Assembly (NCBI GenBank): GCA_964611275.1
Contig: CAZSZS010000204.1
Coordinates: 1 to 10,918 of the forward strand
Direction of reading: 5' to 3'
From: WJMT01 sp964611275
GTDB lineage: Bacteria; Acidobacteriota; Aminicenantia; Aminicenantales; Aminicenantaceae
DNA: 10,918 nt
The notes beneath the pieces are model-generated. The model had not been told where the DNA came from and did no database searches. It saw only the letters and a program-made list of their open reading frames with translations. The stretch's first letter is position 1. Each line of letters opens with the position of its first letter. Below are positions 7,525 through 10,918 of the stretch, piece by piece. The translations under genes and the position numbers were made by a program.

Positions 7525-8685
7525 TCACAGGCCAGCATCTTTTCTCAGTAACTCGGCTTTGTCTGTTTTTTCCCAGGGAAATATATTCCGTCCGAAATGG
7601 CCATAAGCAGCTGTTTGTTTATAGATCGGATTCAAAAGATTTAATGTTCGAATCATGCCTTTTGGTTTGAGATCAAAATGAGATTGTATGATTTCTTTTA
7701 TCTTATCCTCAGGGATCTTTGATGTCCCAAAGGAATCCACCATGATAGAAACAGGTTCCGCTACTCCGATGGCATAAGCGATCTGGACTTCAACCTTATC
7801 TACGATCTCAGCTGCCACAAGATTTTTTGCGATATATCGGGCCATATAAGAGCCTGAACGGTCCACCTTAGAGGGATCTTTACCTGAAAAGCATCCTCCC
7901 CCGTGGCTTCCGATGCCTCCGTATGTGTCTACTATGATTTTACGGCCGGTCACTCCTGTATCGGCAAACGGTCCCCCCTGTTCGAAACGACCTGTCGGAT
8001 TGATATAAAATTTCGTGTTATTATCCAGCATGTTCTCAGGGATAACTTCCCTGATCACTTTTCGCTCTATATCAACCTTCAGGTCTTGCATCTTTACACT
8101 CGGTTCGTGCTGTGTGGATACCACTACAGCATCGATTCTTTTCGGCTTATCTCCATCGTATTCCACAGTGACCTGAGACTTGCCGTCAGGACGAATATAG
8201 TCCAATATTCCCTCGCGTCTTATCTGGCTCAGCTTTTTCACCAGTTTATGAGCCATCATGATAGGAAGCGGCATCAGCTCTTTGGTTTCGCTGCATGCAT
8301 ACCCAAACATCAATCCCTGGTCGCCAGCTCCCTGCTCATGGTCACCGCTTTCATCAACTCCCATGGCGATATCAGGCGACTGCTCGTGTATGGAGGACAA
8401 GACACAGCATGTCTCATAATCAAATCCGTATTTCGAACTTGTGTATCCTATGTCTCTAACAGTGTCCCTGACTATTTGTTGGAAATCGCAGTAACCATTA
8501 CTCGTGATTTCTCCTGCTATGAGAACAAGCCCGGTTGTAACAAGGGTCTCACATGCTACGCGGCTATGGGGGTCCTGTTTTAAAAGGTCATCCAAAACTG
8601 CATCAGAGACTTGGTCGCAAATTTTATCAGGATGGCCTTCTGTTACAGATTCGGAAGTGAATAGATGTGCTCCATCTTTGCTCAT
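7525..8685 (-). CDS. metK: S-adenosylmethionine synthetase
   Basis: Cytosolic enzyme that makes SAM from methionine and ATP, releasing phosphate and pyrophosphate. The 386 residues are normal for the bacterial MetK family. Visible signatures: SESVTEGHPDK with H18 and D20; GAGDQGLMFGYA near 119-130, the ATP-binding hexapeptide; and GGGCFSGKD near 262-270, the second signature, with Cys at the variable position where Ala is more common. INPTGRFEQGGP and a normal C-terminus FPWEKTDKAELL are also present. AGGAG lies ten bases before ATG 8685. It heads the metK-ahcY operon and is divergent from the HATPase-sat-cysC group. A possible promoter lies 62-90 bases upstream. I looked for a SAM riboswitch in the leader and found no convincing match. 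Confidence 0.97.
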   Translation of the reverse strand: MSKDGAHLFTSESVTEGHPDKICDQVSDAVLDDLLKQDPHSRVACETLVTTGLVLIAGEITSNGYCDFQQIVRDTVRDIGYTSSKYGFDYETCCVLSSIHEQSPDIAMGVDESGDHEQGAGDQGLMFGYACSETKELMPLPIMMAHKLVKKLSQIRREGILDYIRPDGKSQVTVEYDGDKPKRIDAVVVSTQHEPSVKMQDLKVDIERKVIREVIPENMLDNNTKFYINPTGRFEQGGPFADTGVTGRKIIVDTYGGIGSHGGGCFSGKDPSKVDRSGSYMARYIAKNLVAAEIVDKVEVQIAYAIGVAEPVSIMVDSFGTSKIPEDKIKEIIQSHFDLKPKGMIRTLNLLNPIYKQTAAYGHFGRNIFPWEKTDKAELLRKDAGL

Positions 8686-8746
8686 GACTATAAAACTCCT
8701 TTCAGATGTGAATCCAGTATAAAAAAATGGCTGGAGTTAAGAAAAG

Positions 8747-8775
8747 ACTCTAACATAATAAGAATATTATTTCAA
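8747..8775 (-). promoter_or_regulatory. Possible sigma-70-type promoter for metK-ahcY
   Basis: Reading the minus strand, TTGAAA (8775-8770) is followed by 17 bases and TAGAGT (8752-8747). The -35 box matches five of six consensus positions and the -10 box four of six. Transcription from here would give a leader of roughly 50-60 bases before metK. The region is AT-rich, so chance matches are common. This is a reading by eye, not a scored prediction. Confidence 0.3.
8755..8770. repeat. Hyphenated inverted repeat in the metK promoter spacer
   Basis: ATAATA (8755-8760), spacer AGAA, then TATTAT (8765-8770) is a perfect 6-base inverted repeat with a 4-base gap. It lies between the proposed -35 and -10 boxes, where a dimeric repressor could block transcription. 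The arms contain only A and T, so chance is a real explanation. Confidence 0.3.
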
Positions 8776-8891
8776 TTGCCTTCATCTCTTCTGTGTCTGG
8801 AATATTCACGAGTCGCTGCTGCCGCATTCTTCCCTGGAAATGACCTGTAAAAACAACTCAAGACATGAGAGGTTGAATTAAGAGGAGTTTC

Positions 8892-8921
8892 ATGATAATA
8901 AATAAGGCCTGTATAAAATGA
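8892..8921 (+). CDS. Possible nine-codon leader ORF coupled to the HATPase gene
   Basis: ATG at 8892 opens a frame encoding MIINKACIK and ends at a TGA that overlaps the HATPase ATG by four bases (ATGA, 8918-8921). AGGAG at 8883-8887 lies four bases upstream, a better ribosome site than the weak AAGG before the HATPase start itself. The arrangement suggests ribosomes may load here and reinitiate on the HATPase gene. The peptide has no run of one amino acid that would suggest attenuation. It is too short for coding statistics, and if transcription starts at the nearby TAATAA box the ORF would not be on the mRNA. Confidence 0.35.
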   Translation: MIINKACIK

Positions 8922-9319
8922 TCACACTCAAAGTCAAAAGCGAATTACACGAACTGAAAAAAGTAAGGTCATTTCTAAAAAATTCGCTTGAAGGAAAAGA
9001 AATATCAGAGAAGGACTATTACATTATGGAGCTGTCGCTGGTGGAGGCTTGCATCAATATCATCAAATATGCTTATCCAAAAAAAATAGGTGAAATTTAT
9101 CTCAGAAGCTGGATCAAAGAGAATAAAATTTTTTTTGAGATAAGGGATGATGGAATTCCTTTTGACCCGAGAACCACCAAAAAACCGGATATAACGGAAA
9201 TCATAGAAAAAGAAAAAAAGGGAGGCTTTGGTGTTTTTCTTATAAGGAGCCTCATGGACCGTGTTAAATACAGACGTGAGAACAATCAAAATATTTTAAT
9301 TATGAACAAATCTTTTTGA
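8918..9319 (+). CDS. RsbW/SpoIIAB-like anti-sigma-factor-type serine kinase (HATPase domain)
   Basis: Small single-domain GHKL ATPase of 133 residues, the size of RsbW and SpoIIAB. It has the N box with E43 and N47 (LVEACINIIKYAY), the G1 box DDGIPFDP starting at D77, and the G2 box GGFG at 102-105, followed by VFLIRSLMDRVKY. Relatives bind a sigma factor or response partner and phosphorylate an anti-anti-sigma (STAS) protein on serine. No STAS protein, sigma factor or PP2C phosphatase is encoded in this window, so its partners are unknown. It lacks a histidine-kinase dimerisation domain and is not a classical two-component kinase. The own Shine-Dalgarno is weak, and the start overlaps the stop of a possible leader ORF. 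It ends 37 bases before sat on the same strand, so it is probably cotranscribed with the sulfate-activation genes. Confidence 0.85.
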   Translation: MITLKVKSELHELKKVRSFLKNSLEGKEISEKDYYIMELSLVEACINIIKYAYPKKIGEIYLRSWIKENKIFFEIRDDGIPFDPRTTKKPDITEIIEKEKKGGFGVFLIRSLMDRVKYRRENNQNILIMNKSF

Positions 9320-9356
9320 CTTAGGATGCAATTATGTTAAATAGGAGAAAACTATT

Positions 9357-10532
9357 ATGGACGGACTCATACCCCCTCATAAGGGCACACTGTTCCCCCT
9401 TCTCATTGAAGGAAAGGAATTAACAGAAAACAAAAAAAAGGCCAAGTCCTTAACAGAAGTAAGAATGTCATCACGTGAAACCTCTGACCTTATAATGATG
9501 GCTATAGGCGCATTCAGTCCACTTAACGGCTTTATGGTTGAAAAAGACTACAAAGAAGTGGTTGATCATATGCACACGTCTGATGGGACTTTATGGCCGA
9601 TTCCCATCACCCTATCCGTGACAAAAGAAGAAGCAAAAAATATTTCACTTGAAGAGGAGATTGCGCTTATAGACGATGAAAGCGGAGATTTAATGGGAAT
9701 AATGAAGGTTCAGGATAAATATGAGTACAATAAAAAACATGAAGCAAAACACGTTTTTCTTACAAATGACGAAGCGCATCCGGGCGTAAAAAAAATATAC
9801 GGACAGGATGACGTTCTTCTCGGGGGGGAAGTCAAAGCTCTGAGCGAAGGCCCCTATCCTGAACTATATGGGTCCTATTATGCTCGTCCGGCTCAGACAA
9901 GGGAAATATTCGCAAAAAAAGGCTGGTCAACGATTGCAGCGTTTCAGACAAGAAATCCTATCCACAGAAGTCATGAATACTGTACAAAAATCGCTCTTGA
10001 AGTCAGTGACGGGATTTTGATCCATCCGCTGGTCGGTAAGTTAAAAGCAGATGATATACCCGCAGAAATAAGGATGAAGTGTTATGAGGTACTTCTTGAT
10101 AAGTACTATCCAAAGGACCGGGTCGTACTAAAAGTGTATCCTATGGAGATGAGGTATGGAGGCCCCAGGGAAGCACTTCTTCATGCGATTTTCAGACAGA
10201 ATTATGGATGCAGTCACCTGATCATCGGGAGAGACCATGCCGGAGTGGGTAATTATTACGGGCCTTTTGACGCTCAGAAAATATTCACCAAAATAAAACC
10301 CGGGGAACTGCGTATCCAACCCCTGAATATTGACTGGACATTCTGGTGCCACAAATGCGACGGGATGGCTTCCATGAAAACCTGCCCTCATGACGAGAAG
10401 CACCGCATGCTGATAAGCGGTACAAAGGTAAGAGAGATGCTGTCAAAAGGCCAGATGCTTCCTAAAGAATTCAGCCGGCCTGAAGTCGCGAAAATTCTTA
10501 TCGATTACTATAAAAAGGTGAATAACACCTAG
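9357..10532 (+). CDS. sat: Sulfate adenylyltransferase (ATP sulfurylase), homo-oligomeric type
   Basis: Joins sulfate to ATP to form adenosine 5'-phosphosulfate (APS) and pyrophosphate, the first step of sulfate activation. The 391 residues fit the single-subunit Sat family of sulfate reducers, sulfur oxidisers and many other bacteria, not the CysD/CysN type. Active-site motifs are intact: QTRNPIHRSH at 197-206 and GRDHAG at 291-296. A cysteine cluster, C331, C334 and C343 with histidines at 345 and 349, matches the zinc site described in bacterial Sat enzymes such as that of Thermus. AGGAG at 9343-9347 is nine bases before the ATG. There is no fused APS kinase domain; that activity is supplied by cysC 22 bases downstream. 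Reductive use of APS (AprAB) cannot be judged from this window. Confidence 0.96.
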   Translation: MDGLIPPHKGTLFPLLIEGKELTENKKKAKSLTEVRMSSRETSDLIMMAIGAFSPLNGFMVEKDYKEVVDHMHTSDGTLWPIPITLSVTKEEAKNISLEEEIALIDDESGDLMGIMKVQDKYEYNKKHEAKHVFLTNDEAHPGVKKIYGQDDVLLGGEVKALSEGPYPELYGSYYARPAQTREIFAKKGWSTIAAFQTRNPIHRSHEYCTKIALEVSDGILIHPLVGKLKADDIPAEIRMKCYEVLLDKYYPKDRVVLKVYPMEMRYGGPREALLHAIFRQNYGCSHLIIGRDHAGVGNYYGPFDAQKIFTKIKPGELRIQPLNIDWTFWCHKCDGMASMKTCPHDEKHRMLISGTKVREMLSKGQMLPKEFSRPEVAKILIDYYKKVNNT

Positions 10533-10554
10533 GAGCTTTTGCAAGGAGAAAAGA

Positions 10555-10918
10555 ATGACCATTCAAAAAGCGACCAATATCACATGGCACAAGGGAGAAG
10601 TTACGAAAAAAGACAGAGAGGGATTTCTTCGTCAAAAAGGTATTGTTATCTGGCTTACAGGATTATCAGGATCCGGAAAATCAACCTTAGCCCGCTCTTT
10701 GGAAAAAAGGCTTTTCCAGGAAGGAAAGCTGTCCTTTGTCCTCGACGGAGATAACATCCGGCACGGCCTTAACAAGAACCTGGCTTTTTCTCCTGAAGAT
10801 AGAGAGGAAAACATAAGGCGCATAGGAGAGGTAGCCAAACTTTTTTCTGATTGCGGTATCATTACTATGACGGCTTTCATATCTCCCTACCTTAAAGATA
10901 GAGACAGGGCCAGGGAAC
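10555..10918 (+). CDS. cysC: Adenylylsulfate (APS) kinase, N-terminal 121 residues (3' truncated by window)
   Basis: Phosphorylates APS at the 3' position to make PAPS, the sulfate donor for assimilatory reduction or sulfotransferases. The frame starts at ATG 10555, six bases after a strong AAGGAG (10543-10548), and stays open to the window end. It shows NITWHKG near residues 8-14 and the P-loop GLSGSGKST at 36-44. DGDNIRHGLN at 64-73 follows, then FSPEDREENIRRIGEV and TAFISPY, whose Ser110 lies at the position of the conserved serine of the family. About 80 residues of a usual 200 are missing beyond the edge. The 22-base gap from sat and the matching pathway make a sat-cysC operon very likely. 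Confidence 0.95.
   Translation, partial: MTIQKATNITWHKGEVTKKDREGFLRQKGIVIWLTGLSGSGKSTLARSLEKRLFQEGKLSFVLDGDNIRHGLNKNLAFSPEDREENIRRIGEVAKLFSDCGIITMTAFISPYLKDRDRARE

Larger units (their letters stand above)
8686..8891. promoter_or_regulatory. Divergent intergenic region between metK and the HATPase-sat-cysC group
   Basis: This gap must hold the start signals for two divergent transcripts. Besides the metK promoter candidate and dyad, it has a short hairpin-forming CTCA-AGACA-TGAG at 8857-8869. A weak rightward promoter-like pair, TTGAAT (8873-8878), 17 bases, then TAATAA (8896-8901), overlaps the possible leader ORF. TCCAG (8713-8717) and CTGGA (8731-8735) form a weak inverted pair, but the long loop and lack of a GC-rich stem argue against a terminator. 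I see no gene, tRNA or recognised riboswitch here. Confidence 0.45.

Noticed and set aside
7903..8583. A 226-codon open frame on the + strand, opposite metK
   Set aside because: It lies wholly inside metK, which has complete family motifs, and its own product has no recognisable motif, low-complexity His/Ser/Cys bias and no ribosome site. It is a shadow frame.
8713..8735. TCCAG...CTGGA inverted repeat near the metK start as a terminator
   Set aside because: Only five paired bases around a 13-base AT-rich loop; the A/T run lies inside the loop, not after the stem.
8765..8880. Possible SAM-I riboswitch ahead of metK, because AGATGAAGGCAA on the minus strand recalls the conserved GATGAA...GGCAAC core
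   Set aside because: The match is a few bases only. The conserved P1 stem, kink-turn elements and a following terminator are not visible, and the proposed promoter lies downstream of the match, so it would not be in the transcript.
10539..10754. A 71-codon + strand frame after sat
   Set aside because: It overlaps the start of cysC in another frame. cysC has the P-loop, the DGDNIRHGLN motif and a strong ribosome site; this frame has none.

Overview
The window is a gene-dense piece of a bacterial chromosome with moderately low GC (roughly low 40s percent by eye) and frequent AGA/AGG/ATA codons. It encodes twelve protein genes, two of them cut by the window ends, plus one possible nine-codon leader ORF. 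Nothing marks it as mobile: I see no transposase, integrase, phage gene, tRNA, rRNA or CRISPR array. A type II lipoprotein signal, a bacterial PlsY/GpsA phospholipid pathway, a short (archaeal/Thermotoga-like) AhcY and a homo-oligomeric bacterial ATP sulfurylase fit an anaerobic, probably diderm bacterium such as a deltaproteobacterium, Nitrospirota or a related candidate phylum. The taxonomic guess is inference; the sequence carries no decisive marker.

Region 1 (1-6266, + strand) begins with the 3' end of asnS. It continues with a tightly packed set: rimO, pgpA, cinA, thpR, plsY, gpsA and a TPR lipoprotein gene. Five successive junctions, from rimO/pgpA to plsY/gpsA, are 4-base overlaps of the ATGA/GTGA type, so this is almost certainly one translationally coupled operon. 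plsY and gpsA make and acylate glycerol-3-phosphate, and pgpA finishes phosphatidylglycerol, so three of the genes serve phospholipid synthesis. rimO (ribosomal protein S12 modification), thpR (RNA 2H phosphoesterase) and cinA (NMN deamidase/ADP-ribose pyrophosphatase family) are housekeeping passengers.

Region 2 (6217-8685, - strand) holds metK followed by ahcY, a SAM synthesis and S-adenosylhomocysteine recycling operon. Its 3' end overlaps the 3' end of the lipoprotein gene by 50 bases, tail to tail.

Region 3 (8686-10918) starts with a 232-base divergent intergenic region. It holds a possible metK promoter with a small dyad, and a possible nine-codon leader ORF reading the other way. Downstream on the + strand come an RsbW/SpoIIAB-like HATPase, sat (ATP sulfurylase) and the 5' part of cysC (APS kinase). 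Together sat and cysC turn sulfate into PAPS. The right half of the window is therefore a sulfur/methyl-metabolism neighbourhood with an unexplained anti-sigma-type kinase in the sulfate-activation operon.

Most of the window is ordinary housekeeping DNA. I did not find a convincing undescribed system. The points most worth a second look are the kinase and its coupled leader ORF ahead of sat-cysC, the run of 4-base overlaps, and the convergent coding overlap.
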